Shown here: in pieces, positions 9,443-19,762 of the stretch
Layout: each line of letters starts with the position of its first letter
Numbering within the stretch: position 1 is the first letter of the stretch
Notes under the pieces: generated by a model
The model's input: the letters and a program-made list of their open reading frames with translations, nothing else
Databases searched by the model: none
Told to the model about the DNA's origin: nothing
NCBI GenBank assembly: GCA_008364785.1
Contig: VTTJ01000003.1
Location: 40,544-104,543, forward strand
DNA: 64,000 bases
Reading direction: 5' to 3'
DNA from: Bacillus sp. BGMRC 2118
GTDB lineage: Bacteria > Bacillota > Bacilli > Bacillales > SA4
Program-made: the position numbers and the translations under genes

Positions 9443-10922
9443 AAACGATAACTTTCATTTGTTTTGATTTTAAAACGTCTTCAAACGGTTCTGGGCGGTG
9501 ATAATAATAGCCTTGTCCAACGTGGCATCCGTGTTCTTTTAAGTACTGATGTTGCGAAATGGTTTCAATTCCTTCGGCTACTACCGTAAGTCCTAATTCA
9601 TTGCATAAGGTCATGACTGCTTTTACAATCGCCTGGTCTCCTTTACTTTCGTTAATTTCTCGAATGAAGGCACGGTCAATTTTTAAGCAGTGAAATGGGA
9701 TGTGTTTTAAGTATTGAAGAGATGAATAGCCCGTTCCAAAGTCATCAAGTGACGTCATGATTCCCATACTTCTAAGACGTTTAATCGTTCGTTCTGCAAC
9801 GTGCAGATTTTCCACTAATACCGATTCTGTAATTTCGAAGTTTAACCACCGTGGATCAAATCCTGAATCCAAGACAATCTCTTTTACCCGTCTGACAAAA
9901 TTTTTCGTCTTAATTTGTTCGGAAGAAATGTTCAATGATATAGGAACCGGTTTCTTTCCACTCTCCTGCCACCTGACCAAGGCGCGACACACTTCCTCTA
10001 TCACCCATTCACCAATCCGAACAATCAGGCCTGTTTCCTCAGCCACCGGTATGAACTCTGCAGGGGAAATGGGACCAATTTTTGGGTGATTCCACCGTAA
10101 CAAGGCTTCCATTCCAACCAACTCACCTGTGTTCACTTCAAATTGCGACTGGTAGTGCAGGGTGAGCTCTTTGTTAATCAGGGCTTTTCTTAATCCATTT
10201 TCAATCATGACCTTCTTCGCAAAGTTGTGTTCTTGTTGTCGGTCATAAATCGTAATAACGCCCTTTTCTTTTGCTTTATGCATCGCTAAATCTGCATTTT
10301 TGATGAGTGTCACCATATCTTCTCCGTGGTACGGGTATAATGACACACCTATACTAACATCTAGTTGAAACTCTTCAGTATCAATTACAATATTTTCTGA
10401 CAGTGCTTGTCTCACTAAACTGGCGACTGACTCTACTTCATTTACATACGTATGAGGCGGAAGATTCTGCAGGATTATGAGAAATTCATCTCCCCCCATT
10501 CTGCAGGCAATTCCGTCATCTCCGACATTTCTCTGTATACGCTTTGCCAAGGTCATAATAAGTTTGTTACCTAACTCATGACCATACGTATCATTAAACA
10601 GTTTAAAGCGGTCAATATCCATATAAATGAGTGCAAAATCATTTCCTTTTGCTTCTTGATTGAAATCTAAAAATTGATGAACATAGTTTCGATTATATAA
10701 TCCTGTTAGCGTATCCCGAATGACCATGCTTTCCATGGTGATGGATTGAGTAAGCAGCTGTGCCATTGTTTGTATCAATTCCACTTCTGAATCGGTAAAA
10801 TAGTAAGGCTTCGTATCCAGTGCACATAGTGTTCCCAGGACTTTCCCGCTTTGATCGATGAGCGGAACACCTAAATAACAGCCTTCTCCGCCAAGGCTTT
10901 TCGTAATTGGATGGTTTTTCAT
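9441..10922 (-). CDS. GGDEF-EAL cyclic di-GMP enzyme, 3' part of a gene interrupted by an in-frame TGA
   Basis: The open frame encodes the end of a GAF domain (about 1-65), a GGDEF domain with an intact RMGGDEF motif near 145-150, and an EAL domain with EALLRW, FEITES, DDFGTGYSS, KIDRAF, AEGIET and QGYYY, so both synthase and phosphodiesterase residues are present. No RxxD inhibitory site precedes GGDEF. The same frame continues upstream past a TGA at 10986-10988 to the GAF start at 11195; only that codon breaks a 584-codon gene. This part could be translated from the ATG at 10920-10922, but its ribosome site is weak. The gene follows cheB by 41 nt and ends in a strong terminator, so it is probably the last gene of the chemosensory transcript. 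Confidence 0.8.
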   Translation of the reverse strand: MKNHPITKSLGGEGCYLGVPLIDQSGKVLGTLCALDTKPYYFTDSEVELIQTMAQLLTQSITMESMVIRDTLTGLYNRNYVHQFLDFNQEAKGNDFALIYMDIDRFKLFNDTYGHELGNKLIMTLAKRIQRNVGDDGIACRMGGDEFLIILQNLPPHTYVNEVESVASLVRQALSENIVIDTEEFQLDVSIGVSLYPYHGEDMVTLIKNADLAMHKAKEKGVITIYDRQQEHNFAKKVMIENGLRKALINKELTLHYQSQFEVNTGELVGMEALLRWNHPKIGPISPAEFIPVAEETGLIVRIGEWVIEEVCRALVRWQESGKKPVPISLNISSEQIKTKNFVRRVKEIVLDSGFDPRWLNFEITESVLVENLHVAERTIKRLRSMGIMTSLDDFGTGYSSLQYLKHIPFHCLKIDRAFIREINESKGDQAIVKAVMTLCNELGLTVVAEGIETISQHQYLKEHGCHVGQGYYYHRPEPFEDVLKSKQMKVIV

Positions 10923-10985
10923 TCGTCCATCTTTTGAAAGCTGGCATACAATGAGTGGTTCCCGACCACCCTCTAAGCAGTAATG

Positions 10986-11195
10986 TCAGAATATCGCTTC
11001 ATACGGCATGATCTCTCCTGCTTCAACTAACGTGTCATGTCGGTTAAACACTTGAATGAAATAGTTATATTTAAAGTCCGTAAGTGTCAAAAAAAACGTG
11101 TTCACGTTTATATTCTTTTCTAGCAAATTAAATACAAGTGACGCATTGTTCTCTAGATTATTATAGTAATTTGTATCTCTCGGATGAAAACGCAT
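10986..11195 (-). pseudogene. 5' part of the GAF-GGDEF-EAL gene, ending at an in-frame TGA
   Basis: The 69 codons from ATG 11193-11195 encode the beginning of a GAF-type sensor domain and end at TGA 10986-10988. The frame is identical to that of the downstream GGDEF-EAL part, and translation past the stop gives the continuous GAF sequence HYCLEGGREPLIV. A good ribosome site (AGGTGG, about ten bases upstream) marks this as the true start of the whole gene. Either a nonsense mutation has separated sensor from output, or the base is a sequencing error. Confidence 0.75.
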
Positions 11196-11236
11196 GGGTG
11201 ATCCCCCCCACCTAATTAAATCTTATGATATGGTAG

Positions 11237-12268
11237 CTATTTTGTTAGATAGTGGTACATGTTAGGCAAGGAAACCTTTTTATCTGCCAAACCTGCCTCA
11301 TACACTGCCTTTGGCATGCCGTACACAACACATGTTTCCTCTGCCTCCACGAAAACGGTACCGTTATTCATTTTCACATATCTTGTGCCTTCTACTCCAT
11401 CTGTTCCCATACCGGTTAAAATGGCTGTAATGAGCTTTTCTTTGAAGATGGGTGCAGCTGATTGTAGTGTGACATCTACAGATGGTTTGTATAAATACTC
11501 ACCACTATATGGACCGACGTTGAAGGTTTTTCTACCATCACCATGTTCAATGATTGTCGTTTGGTAACCTGCTGTTGCGATGTAGATGGTTCCCTTTTCC
11601 ATTACTTCACCATGCGAAGCTTCCTTCACGTTCAGGTTGCACATCTCATTAAAGCGATCTGCCAGTGGTTTCGTGAAGCCTGGTGGCATATGCTGCACAA
11701 CGAAAACTGGTACAGGAAAGTCAGCCGGGAACTTTGGTAATATTTCCTGAAGAGCAGACGGTCCACCTGTTGAGCATCCAATAATGATTAAATCAGACTC
11801 AACAATTATTTCTTTATCCGTTTCTTTTTCTTCCACTTCCTCAACTTTCACTCGCTGCTCCTTGTGAAATGCAGCTTGTATCGAAGCCTTGATTACCTCA
11901 AGGAATTGATCCTTCATCCCGCTATTACCTTCAACAAATAAATCATCCTTTAAGATGAAGTCAACAGCACCAAGTTCAAGTGATTTTATCGTTGCAGTGG
12001 TACTCTCGTTTGTAAATTGACTAAGCATGACAACAGGAAGCGGTGTCTCAGCCATAATCAGTTCCAATGCTGAAAGTCCATCTATGACCGGCATGTCCAA
12101 ATCCATCGTAACGAGACACGGTTTCAACCGTTTAATCTTTTCCAGAGCATCCTCACCATTTCTGGCAATTCCAACTACAAATAACTCTGAATCAGATTCA
12201 ATGATTTCACTGATTGCCTTACGCATAAAGGCAGAGTCATCGACCACCAATACTCCGTAGCGTTTCAT
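11237..12268 (-). CDS. cheB: Chemotaxis response regulator protein-glutamate methylesterase CheB
   Basis: CheB removes methyl groups from chemoreceptor glutamates when phosphorylated by CheA. The 343-residue product has an N-terminal receiver domain (acidic pair D10-D11, phospho-acceptor D56 in TMDLDMP), a charged linker (about 135-158) and a C-terminal methylesterase domain with the catalytic triad S166 (GCSTGG), H193 (QHMPPG) and D290 (GMGTDG). The start is the ATG at 12266-12268, seven bases after GGAG; a longer frame from 12307 would include the ribosome site. It overlaps cheR by 32 nt, so the two are coupled. With no CheY, CheC or CheD in the cluster, CheB is the only receiver domain visible. 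The main flagellar che operon is not in this window. Confidence 0.93.
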   Translation of the reverse strand: MKRYGVLVVDDSAFMRKAISEIIESDSELFVVGIARNGEDALEKIKRLKPCLVTMDLDMPVIDGLSALELIMAETPLPVVMLSQFTNESTTATIKSLELGAVDFILKDDLFVEGNSGMKDQFLEVIKASIQAAFHKEQRVKVEEVEEKETDKEIIVESDLIIIGCSTGGPSALQEILPKFPADFPVPVFVVQHMPPGFTKPLADRFNEMCNLNVKEASHGEVMEKGTIYIATAGYQTTIIEHGDGRKTFNVGPYSGEYLYKPSVDVTLQSAAPIFKEKLITAILTGMGTDGVEGTRYVKMNNGTVFVEAEETCVVYGMPKAVYEAGLADKKVSLPNMYHYLTK

Positions 12269-13079
12269 CGACATTCTCCTTCCTGTAGTAAAAAGCATTT
12301 GCCGCATTCACGAGCTTTAAACCATGGGATTGGCTTGGGAGCATCTCAGCGTGACCTAGAAATAAATACGTATCCGGACGTAAACGCTGGTAGAACGTAT
12401 CAATCACTTTTTTAATAGTGTCCATGTCGAAATAAATAAGTACATTACGGCAAAAAATCACATCAAACTGCCCTAACGTACCGATAATCTTAGGATCCAG
12501 TAAATTAACATTTTGAAACGAGATCATTTTCTTGATGGAAGGATCTACTTCATAATGATCCTGCTTTTCCTGGAAGTACTGAGATAAATAGGATCCGGGA
12601 ATCCTCCTGAAAGAAAGTGAGTTCTTAAAGTACATACCGGACATTGCCTTATCCAACACTTTTTGGTTAATATCTGTAGCGACAATTTCCACTTCTCCGT
12701 CTGAAAACAATCCGGTTTCCTTCACAATCATCCCAAGGGTATATGGCTCTTCTCCTGTTGAGCATGCGGCACTCCAAATCCGAATAGGACGATGCTTTAC
12801 ATGTTGCTTTAAGAAAGGTAAAATATTTTCCTTCAGTTGAAGAAGCTGATGCTCTTCTCGGTAAAAGTAGGTTTCATTAATGGTAATGAGCTCTATAAGC
12901 GTTTTCCATTCTGAAGGATTAGATTGTAAATATTCACAGTAATCTGCTGGAGACTGTTTTAAGAATTCCAGTCTAGCCTTTGTTTTGTTTTCTAATGATG
13001 CTGTATTCGTTACATAGTTCAATCCAACTTTATGATAAATCAGATCTGCCAGTCTTTTTAGTCCAAAGCTATTCATCAT
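12237..13079 (-). CDS. cheR: Chemotaxis protein methyltransferase CheR
   Basis: CheR transfers methyl groups from S-adenosylmethionine to receptor glutamates. The 280-residue product has the N-terminal all-helical domain, the conserved INETYFYRE segment near 67-75, the SAM-binding AACSTGEEPYTL near 104-115 and CRNVLIYF near 208-215. The ATG at 13077-13079 is preceded by AAAGGAG at nine bases; an in-frame start at 13142 lacks such a site. It is separated from the receptor gene by 342 bp that hold a dispersed repeat and a strong hairpin terminator, so cheR-cheB may need their own promoter or depend on read-through. The product overlaps the cheB start. Confidence 0.92.
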   Translation of the reverse strand: MMNSFGLKRLADLIYHKVGLNYVTNTASLENKTKARLEFLKQSPADYCEYLQSNPSEWKTLIELITINETYFYREEHQLLQLKENILPFLKQHVKHRPIRIWSAACSTGEEPYTLGMIVKETGLFSDGEVEIVATDINQKVLDKAMSGMYFKNSLSFRRIPGSYLSQYFQEKQDHYEVDPSIKKMISFQNVNLLDPKIIGTLGQFDVIFCRNVLIYFDMDTIKKVIDTFYQRLRPDTYLFLGHAEMLPSQSHGLKLVNAANAFYYRKENVDETLRSIGGR

Positions 13080-13175
13080 TGATTCTGGCTCCTTTCTTCT
13101 ATAGTAGAGGAAAACATTCCGTTGATTAGTGATAAATATCACACATGATTGACACTGAAAACAATTTTCCGTTAA

Positions 13176-13218
13176 AGCTGAGATAAAAAGCCACTGCGAT
13201 TTCAGGTGGCTTTTTATC
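13176..13218. terminator. Bidirectional terminator-like hairpin between the receptor gene and cheR
   Basis: ATAAAAAGCCACT and AGGTGGCTTTTTAT form a stem of about 13 bp around an eight-base loop, with A/T tracts on both sides. It lies downstream of the receptor gene and upstream of cheR, within the island. Confidence 0.7.
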
Positions 13219-13241
13219 TGTATTTTGTTTTGGCTGTTTTC

Positions 13242-13418
13242 GCATAGATTATTGTTTTCTCGTAAAAATCTCAGGAAGCCGGATTTTTACCTTAGAATCT
13301 AGATACTTCTATTCATAAAGTGAGTTGCTCTTTTCTAATCCAGCTCGTTTTGCGTCTAAAACTGGTTGTACAAACAGCATAAGTGATCGAAAAGCATTAA
13401 TGTTTTAGAAAGAAGCCT
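13242..13418 (+). repeat. Structured dispersed repeat, copy 2 of 3
   Basis: This copy has the cleanest first hairpin: GTAAAAATC and GATTTTTAC flank TCAGGAAGCCG. It lies between the giant receptor gene and cheR. See copies at 5491-5669 and 51024-51198. Confidence 0.75.
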
Positions 13419-13421
13419 TTG

Positions 13422-16400
13422 TTATTGAATCGATTGTAGTGATCTCTTAATCGTTGTCGCTTGTTCTGATAATACATTTGAGTAGGAATTTGCTTGTTTC
13501 ATATCGTGTACAATTTTACGTGATCCTTCTTTAGACTGTTGAATGCCAGCTAATAAATCGTTTGTATCAGATAGTTGAGTATCAGACAATGCTGTAATCC
13601 CCGAAACAACCTTTGTAGTGTCTTTAATTGTGCTTAAGACCCTGTCACTGTTGCGATCTAATGATTTTGTTTCGCTATTAATCACGTGAATGTCTTGCTT
13701 TGTTTTCTCAATGCTACCTTTAATTTCTTCAATGTTAGTTGCTTGCTCTTTTGTTGTGTCTGCAATTTCTACTGTTTGTTTTGTAATGTTTTGTACTAGG
13801 CTGACAATACCTGATGTTTCTTTCCCTTGTGCTCTCATTGCAACGGTTACTTGTTGTAATTGCTCACGAGATTGTGCTACTCCTTGTACAATTTCCTTCA
13901 CATTTTCTACTTGCTCTACTGTGAACGATGTTACTTGTTCTGCTAGATTTGTAATGTGCTCAGTTGCTTTGACAACATCTTGAGCTTGCTTTGCTTGTTC
14001 CACTGTCGCACTTGCCATCTGGCGAACTTGTTCTCTCACACTCACTACACTCTTAATGATTTCTTCTACGCCACTTGCTAACTCACGAGCTGTATACGTT
14101 ACTTGCTCAGACTGGTTCGTTACATTTTCAACCGCGATGACAATTTGTTGTGCAGAGGCCGCTTGTTGCACTGTTGCTGTAGAAACTTGTGTGATTTGAT
14201 CTTTGGCGTTTCTTACACCTGCCATAATTTCATCAACTGCAATGGCTTGTTCCTTCACTGCATCTGTTACTTGCTCTGCCTGCTGAGTTACCGTAGCAAC
14301 AGAACCGATAATGGATGTAGCCTGTTTTTCTTGTTCCACCATTGCCGTAGAAATTTGTCGTACTTGTTCCCTTGAATTAATGACAGATTTCATCACTTCT
14401 TCAGCACCAATTGTTAGTTCTTTTGTTGCTTGAGTCACTTGTTCAATTTGTGCAGTCATACTTGCTACAGCTTCTACAATACTAGTAGATTGCTTTGCCT
14501 GTTCTACTGTTGATGTTGAAACTTGTGCTACTTGTTCTCTTGCATTGCTTACACCAGAGATTACTTCTTCCGCAGCTAATGCCTGTTCCTTCACTGCAGT
14601 TGCCACTTGTTCTGCCTGTAATGTTACGTTTTGTACAGAAGCAACAATACTTTCAGATTGCTTCGCCTGCTCAGTTGTCGCTGTTGTAATTTGTAGTACT
14701 TGTTCTCTTGCATTTACAACTCCACGAATAACTTCTTCTACTCCAGATGTTAATTCTCTTGAAGCTACAGTTACTTGCTCTGCTTGGTTTGTCACATTTC
14801 CGATTGCCTCAACTATTCCCTTTGCCTGAGATGCCTGTTCCACTGTCGCTAATGACACTTGACGAACCTGTTCTCTTGCATTTGTAATACCTGCCATAAT
14901 TTCTTGTACACCAATTGTTTGTTCCTTTGTTGCAGCTGTAACAAGCTCAGCTTGTTCTGTTACACTTCCAACTGCTTCCACTATCGATTGCGCTTGAGTT
15001 GCCTGTGCATTTGTTGCCGTTGTAATTTGAGAAATTTCAGTTGAGATTTGGTCAACCCCGACAACAATCTTCTCAATTGCAACATTTGCATCTTCCGCTA
15101 ATCGGTTTCCTACTTCTACTTTTTCTGTTCCAATTTCGATTGCTTTAATTGCGTCAGATGTTTCACCTTGTATTCCTTTAATGAGTGTTGCAATTTCTTT
15201 TGTTGCTGTTGCTGTTCTTTCTGCCAGTTTTCTTACCTCATCAGCTACTACACTAAATCCTTTTCCATGCTCCCCAGCACGTGCTGCTTCAATTGCTGCG
15301 TTTAGAGCTAAGAGGTTCGTTTGTTCTGCAATGTCATCAATGACCTCAATGATGCTGCCGATTTCATTTGAGCTTCTTCCTAGGTTCACCATTACACCAG
15401 AAGCCTGCTTTACAACTTCACCGATTTCAAACATACCTGTTATTGATTGAACAATTGCTTGTTTCCCCGCATTTGCATCTTTTTGAACAGTTGTCGCTAA
15501 GGCATTTACATTTTCTGCATTGTTTGCCACCTGCTCGATTGATGCTGCCATTTCTTGTATAGATGAAGACGTTTCTACTGCAGAAGACGACAAGCTTGTT
15601 GCATTCGATGCCACACCTTGAACAGAATTTGCCATTTGCTCAATGGCTGCTGAAATTTGCTCAACCGAACTTGCTGTACTTTGTGAATTTCCAGCTACTT
15701 GTTCAACAGATGCTGCCATTTCCTCGATTGCTGCTGCTGATTCTTGTGCAGATGCTGTTAAGCTTTCTGCATTTCTAGCTACTCCTTTAATTTGACTACC
15801 CATTTCTTCAATGGCTGCTGATACTTCTTCTACTGAACGCGAAGTGCTCACAGCATTACCCGCTACTTGTTGAATAGACGCGGCAAGCTCTTGAATGGAA
15901 TCAGATGTTTCTTTTGCTGAGCTTGTTAAGCTTTCACTATTTCCAGCTACTCCTTTTATAGATACAGCCATTTCCTCGATAGAAGCAGAGATTTGCTCAA
16001 CGGAACTTGCTGTACTTTGAGAGTTTCCTGCCACCTGTTGAATAGAAGCTGCCATTTCTTCGATTGCAGCAGAAGTATCTTTTGCTGATGCAGTTAGACT
16101 TTCTGCATTTCCTGATACTCCTTTTATTTGACTGGCCATTTCTTCAATTGCAGCTGATACTTCTTCGACTGATCCTGAAGTACTCACTGCATTTCCTGCT
16201 ACTTGTCCAATGGATGCGGCTAATTCTTGAACTTGGTGAGAAGATGATACTGCTGCTTCTGTTAATTGTTCTGCATTTCCCGCCACACCTTTCACAGATT
16301 GACTCATTTGCTCAATTGAGCTAGAAATTTGCTCAACAGAGCTTGCTGTACTTTGTGCATTTCCTGCTACTTGCTCAACAGATGCAGCCATTTCTTGGAT

Positions 16401-17165
16401 CGCAGCTGACGTTTCTTCAGCAGATGAAGCTAAGCTTTCAGAATTTCCGGATACATTTTTGATTTGAGCACCCATTTCTTCGATTGCTGCAGATACTTCT
16501 TCAATTGATTTTGAGACACTGTCCGCATTTCCCGCTACTTGTCCAATTGATGCAGCCATTTCTTGAATTGTTGCTAACGTTGTCTTAGATGAATCGGTTA
16601 AAGAGATAGCGATTTCTGCAACCTTACCAATTGATTTATCCATTTGTTCAATCGATTTTGAGATTTCTGCTACAGACATTGTTGTGTTTTCTGTATTTCC
16701 ACCAACTTGTTCAATGGATGCGGCCATTTCTTGAAGGCTGCTCTGAACATCGATTGTAGAGGTTTTTAAACTTTCTGCATTTTGGACGATTCCTCTAATT
16801 TGCTTGCTCATCAGTTCAATGGCAACCGTAATCTTATCAACAGAGCGAGATGTTTCATCTGAAGTTGAATAAATCAGTTTACTAGAGTCCGCAATCGTTG
16901 TAATGACACCATTTGCACCATTTAAGCTATTGTCTAATTGGTTTGTATTCTTTAATATCTCTTGTACAGCTTGGTTTAGTTTTGATAGTTTTTGCTGTGT
17001 ACCATCTAATGAACCAGATTGTTCCTCCATATTGTGAGTAAACTGTTCCATCGCTTTTTGCATGTGCTTTAAGCTATCAATCATATCCTCATTTGATTCT
17101 GTAATTCTCTTATAGTCATTATTTGTTTTTAACCAATTTAGCGCTAATTTTTTCGTTACACTCAT
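13422..17165 (-). CDS. Giant soluble methyl-accepting chemoreceptor built from 28-residue repeats
   Basis: A 1247-residue receptor with no transmembrane segment and no ligand-binding domain, so it should be cytoplasmic. The signalling tip ([19 protein letters not shown], 614-632) is canonical, as is [16 protein letters not shown] (637-651). Before the tip, residues 115-562 form 16 tandem 28-residue units (four heptads each) of the type [15 protein letters not shown]...; three 112-residue super-repeats start at 227, 339 and 451. After the tip, residues 710-1157 form eight 56-residue units starting with Q-(V/L)-x-Q-(V/I). Both blocks are 448 residues and symmetric about residue 636. The inferred fold is one antiparallel coiled-coil hairpin roughly 90 nm long. 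It lies between cheA (11-nt gap) and cheR. It may sense through a partner, possibly the KaiC-like ATPase; that is inference. Confidence 0.93.
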   Translation of the reverse strand: MSVTKKLALNWLKTNNDYKRITESNEDMIDSLKHMQKAMEQFTHNMEEQSGSLDGTQQKLSKLNQAVQEILKNTNQLDNSLNGANGVITTIADSSKLIYSTSDETSRSVDKITVAIELMSKQIRGIVQNAESLKTSTIDVQSSLQEMAASIEQVGGNTENTTMSVAEISKSIEQMDKSIGKVAEIAISLTDSSKTTLATIQEMAASIGQVAGNADSVSKSIEEVSAAIEEMGAQIKNVSGNSESLASSAEETSAAIQEMAASVEQVAGNAQSTASSVEQISSSIEQMSQSVKGVAGNAEQLTEAAVSSSHQVQELAASIGQVAGNAVSTSGSVEEVSAAIEEMASQIKGVSGNAESLTASAKDTSAAIEEMAASIQQVAGNSQSTASSVEQISASIEEMAVSIKGVAGNSESLTSSAKETSDSIQELAASIQQVAGNAVSTSRSVEEVSAAIEEMGSQIKGVARNAESLTASAQESAAAIEEMAASVEQVAGNSQSTASSVEQISAAIEQMANSVQGVASNATSLSSSAVETSSSIQEMAASIEQVANNAENVNALATTVQKDANAGKQAIVQSITGMFEIGEVVKQASGVMVNLGRSSNEIGSIIEVIDDIAEQTNLLALNAAIEAARAGEHGKGFSVVADEVRKLAERTATATKEIATLIKGIQGETSDAIKAIEIGTEKVEVGNRLAEDANVAIEKIVVGVDQISTEISQITTATNAQATQAQSIVEAVGSVTEQAELVTAATKEQTIGVQEIMAGITNAREQVRQVSLATVEQASQAKGIVEAIGNVTNQAEQVTVASRELTSGVEEVIRGVVNAREQVLQITTATTEQAKQSESIVASVQNVTLQAEQVATAVKEQALAAEEVISGVSNAREQVAQVSTSTVEQAKQSTSIVEAVASMTAQIEQVTQATKELTIGAEEVMKSVINSREQVRQISTAMVEQEKQATSIIGSVATVTQQAEQVTDAVKEQAIAVDEIMAGVRNAKDQITQVSTATVQQAASAQQIVIAVENVTNQSEQVTYTARELASGVEEIIKSVVSVREQVRQMASATVEQAKQAQDVVKATEHITNLAEQVTSFTVEQVENVKEIVQGVAQSREQLQQVTVAMRAQGKETSGIVSLVQNITKQTVEIADTTKEQATNIEEIKGSIEKTKQDIHVINSETKSLDRNSDRVLSTIKDTTKVVSGITALSDTQLSDTNDLLAGIQQSKEGSRKIVHDMKQANSYSNVLSEQATTIKRSLQSIQ

Positions 17166-17176
17166 GATAGATCCTC

Positions 17177-19177
17177 CTAGTTTGTTACTTCATGTAGAAG
17201 TGGTTTTTGGTTTTGAATCGCTTTGGATAAGCTAGTTACGTCAACAATTAACGCTACACTGCCGTCTCCTAAAATCGTGGCTCCTGACACGCCTTCCATT
17301 TTTCCTATATATGAACCTAGTGATTTCACGACAATATCTTGATTCCCTAACAACTCATCCACAACAAGTCCAATTTTCTTCTCTGCAATACCAACAATAA
17401 TGATTGATAAATTTTTCTTTTTCGTTTCTACTCTTGGTACTTGCAAGAAGTCGTGCAGCCATAATAACGGTACAACCTGGTCTCTAATCTTTATCACTTC
17501 TTGCTGATGGATTGTTTGAATCTCATTTGCTGACACTCTCACAATCTCAACAATACTTGTCATCGGCAGGGCATAAATTCGCTGATTTAGTTTAACGAGA
17601 AGTCCTGTTAAGATTGCTAGTGTTAACGGCAGTTTCACGATAAACTTTGTTCCTTTTCCTTGCGTCGTTTCGATATCGATAATTCCGTTTAACTTCTCAA
17701 TATGACTTCGAACAATATCCATTCCAACACCACGCCCGGATACATCACTGATTTGAGCTGATGTTGAAAAGCCCGGATGGAAAATCAACTGATTAATTTG
17801 CTGCTGCGTGAGTGCTTGTGCATCATCTTCTTTAATTAAGCCTTTTTTCAATGCTGATTGTGTTATTTTTTCCGGGTCAATACCTGCCCCGTCATCTTCA
17901 ATCGAGATAATGACATGATTTTCTTCATGAGAAGCCGTTAAGCGAATGGTACCTGTTTTCGTTTTTCCATTTGCTTCTCTTTTCTCTGGTGTTTCTAAGC
18001 CATGGTCTATCGCATTACGAAGTAAGTGGATAATTGGATCTCCAATTTCTTCAATAACGTTTCGGTCCAGCTCTGTTTTGTGTCCCTCCATGATAAAGTT
18101 CACTTCTTTATCTAATGATTTGCTTAAGTCTCTCATCATGCGAGGAAAACGATTGAACAGCTTCTCAATTGGAATCATTCGTGTCTTCATCACTGTTTCC
18201 TGAAGCTCAGAGATCACTCTAGAGAAATGAGCTGATATTTGATCAAGTTCTACAACTGTTTCATCTGTGTGATAACGCTGACCTAGTATCGTCCCCACCT
18301 GATTAATTCTTGTCTGATCAATGACAAGCTCTCCTACTAGATTCATTAATTTCTCAAGACGATCTACATCTACACGAATGGATTGAGGTGCCTTTTGAGC
18401 AGTTATTTCATTTACTTGTCCTTTTGGCTGCTCAGGTTGTTCCGGTTTTTCTTCTTCTTTCTGTTTTATTGGGCAAATCGTAAAGTCTTCTATTTCAGCT
18501 AATGTGTTGCATTTTTCTTCAATCGCTGCGAGATTCTCTTCTGATTGAATCAAAAATTCAATGGTAGAAAATGCAGAATCCTCGACTCCCTCTTGTTCTA
18601 GTGAAGGTGTAATTGACATAATCGTTCCAAAGTTTTCTAGTAAACTCTTAATCACGAATCCTCTTACTAGCTTGAACGCGCAAGATTCTTGGATGACAAA
18701 GGTACATTGATAATCATTGCCCTCCTTTGGTAGCTCCTGCTTCTGATCATCTTCTTTCTTTGCCTGCATGGAGCTCGTTTCACTCTTCGGCTTGTCCAGC
18801 AGATTACGTAGTCCTATAATCAGATCTTCACGTACTGTTGCCTCTTGCCCACTGGCATATTCTTCTTTAATCACTTTTAAATGATCTAGAGCATCGAATA
18901 ATAATGAAATCATTTCACCTGTCACACATAGTGTGTTGTTACGAATTTGGTCCAGCACGTCTTCCATACCATGGGTGAGATTTTTCATTTCATCAAATCC
19001 CATCGCCGAGGAGGATCCCTTTAACGTATGTGCCACTCGAAAAATTCGCTGGATAATTTCTGCTGATTCACCCTTTTGCTCCAGTTCCAAAATACATTCA
19101 TCAAACAACTGAAGCTGTTCTTCAACCTCCTCCAAAAAGGCGGTTAAAAATTCCTCTTTATTGATCTCATAGGACAT
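17177..19177 (-). CDS. cheA: Chemotaxis histidine kinase CheA
   Basis: CheA is the hybrid kinase that autophosphorylates on its HPt domain under receptor control. The 666-residue product has P1 with the phospho-acceptor H50 in AHTLKGSSS, a divergent middle region (about 155-255), the P3 dimerisation helices near 275-330, and the P4 ATPase with [12 protein letters not shown] (N box), DDGAGID (G1), GFST and GRGVGMD (G2). It ends with the CheW-like P5 domain from about 530. P2 does not look like the usual CheY-binding fold, which fits the absence of CheY from the cluster. A GGAAGTGATGAG site precedes the ATG. It sits 14 nt after cheW and 11 nt before the giant receptor gene, forming a tight cheW-cheA-receptor unit. 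Confidence 0.95.
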   Translation of the reverse strand: MSYEINKEEFLTAFLEEVEEQLQLFDECILELEQKGESAEIIQRIFRVAHTLKGSSSAMGFDEMKNLTHGMEDVLDQIRNNTLCVTGEMISLLFDALDHLKVIKEEYASGQEATVREDLIIGLRNLLDKPKSETSSMQAKKEDDQKQELPKEGNDYQCTFVIQESCAFKLVRGFVIKSLLENFGTIMSITPSLEQEGVEDSAFSTIEFLIQSEENLAAIEEKCNTLAEIEDFTICPIKQKEEEKPEQPEQPKGQVNEITAQKAPQSIRVDVDRLEKLMNLVGELVIDQTRINQVGTILGQRYHTDETVVELDQISAHFSRVISELQETVMKTRMIPIEKLFNRFPRMMRDLSKSLDKEVNFIMEGHKTELDRNVIEEIGDPIIHLLRNAIDHGLETPEKREANGKTKTGTIRLTASHEENHVIISIEDDGAGIDPEKITQSALKKGLIKEDDAQALTQQQINQLIFHPGFSTSAQISDVSGRGVGMDIVRSHIEKLNGIIDIETTQGKGTKFIVKLPLTLAILTGLLVKLNQRIYALPMTSIVEIVRVSANEIQTIHQQEVIKIRDQVVPLLWLHDFLQVPRVETKKKNLSIIIVGIAEKKIGLVVDELLGNQDIVVKSLGSYIGKMEGVSGATILGDGSVALIVDVTSLSKAIQNQKPLLHEVTN

Positions 19178-19191
19178 CTCATCACTTCCTA

Positions 19192-19614
19192 CTAATTAAA
19201 AATACTTGCAATACGCAATATGCTTACAAGCTCACCGTCTGTTTCTCCTATGCCTTCGAAAAAATGCTCTTCCGATTCGTTTACCATCTCCGGTGGAGGC
19301 TGGATTTCAGTAAACTGTGTCACCTTGCTAACAGAATCAACTACCATTCCTACCATGTCGTCTTTATAATTTAAGACCATAATTCTCGTTGATTTAGTAG
19401 GAGGAATTTCCTCTAATCCAAATCGTTTACGAAGACTAATGATCGGAACAATTCTTCCTCTTAAATTAATGACTCCCTTTACACTTGGATCTTGATGGTG
19501 CATTTCTGTTATTTTCTGAAGCCTAATCACTTCATGAATATCGTATATTTTCAGAGCAAACAACTCTTTCCCAAGCTCTAATACAACATATTGTTCTAGC
19601 TGAACCTTGTTCAT
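19192..19614 (-). CDS. cheW: Chemotaxis coupling protein CheW
   Basis: CheW links CheA to the receptor tip. The 140-residue protein spans one CheW domain: QYVVLELGKELFALKI at the start, the conserved VKGVINLRGRIVPIISLRKRFGL core (45-67) and a C-terminal VDSVSKV segment. Length is normal. It is the first gene of the cheW-cheA-receptor unit. A sigma-D-like promoter lies 68 nt upstream, and a perfect palindrome lies just upstream of that promoter, between cheW and the LuxR-type gene. AGGGTGATGAA precedes the ATG. No duplicated CheW or CheV gene is present in the window. Confidence 0.94.
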   Translation of the reverse strand: MNKVQLEQYVVLELGKELFALKIYDIHEVIRLQKITEMHHQDPSVKGVINLRGRIVPIISLRKRFGLEEIPPTKSTRIMVLNYKDDMVGMVVDSVSKVTQFTEIQPPPEMVNESEEHFFEGIGETDGELVSILRIASIFN

Positions 19615-19682
19615 TTCATCACCCTTTTTTTATTTTGTATTTGGGTATCTGTTATTATTTTCGGTCAAAAACGGTCAACTAT

Positions 19683-19709
19683 ATATCACCGTTGGCTCCT
19701 ATCTTTTTA
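19683..19709 (-). promoter_or_regulatory. Candidate sigma-D promoter of cheW-cheA-receptor
   Basis: TAAA (19706-19709), exactly 15 nt, then GGTGATAT (19683-19690) on the minus strand; the consensus is TAAA-N15-GCCGATAT, six of eight -10 bases matching. The same spacing is seen before flaG and hag in this window. Confidence 0.55.
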
Positions 19710-19726
19710 CCCAAAAAAGTCGAAAG

Positions 19727-19757
19727 TAGGAGTTAACTCCTAGACTTATACTCCTAG
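19727..19757. promoter_or_regulatory. Palindromic operator candidate upstream of cheW
   Basis: TAGGAGTTAACTCCTA (19727-19742) is a perfect 16-bp palindrome. Its half-site ACTCCTAG recurs at 19750-19757, 14 bp further. The sites lie 17 bp upstream of the cheW -35 element and could bind the adjacent LuxR-type regulator. Confidence 0.45.
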
Positions 19758-19762
19758 GAAAA

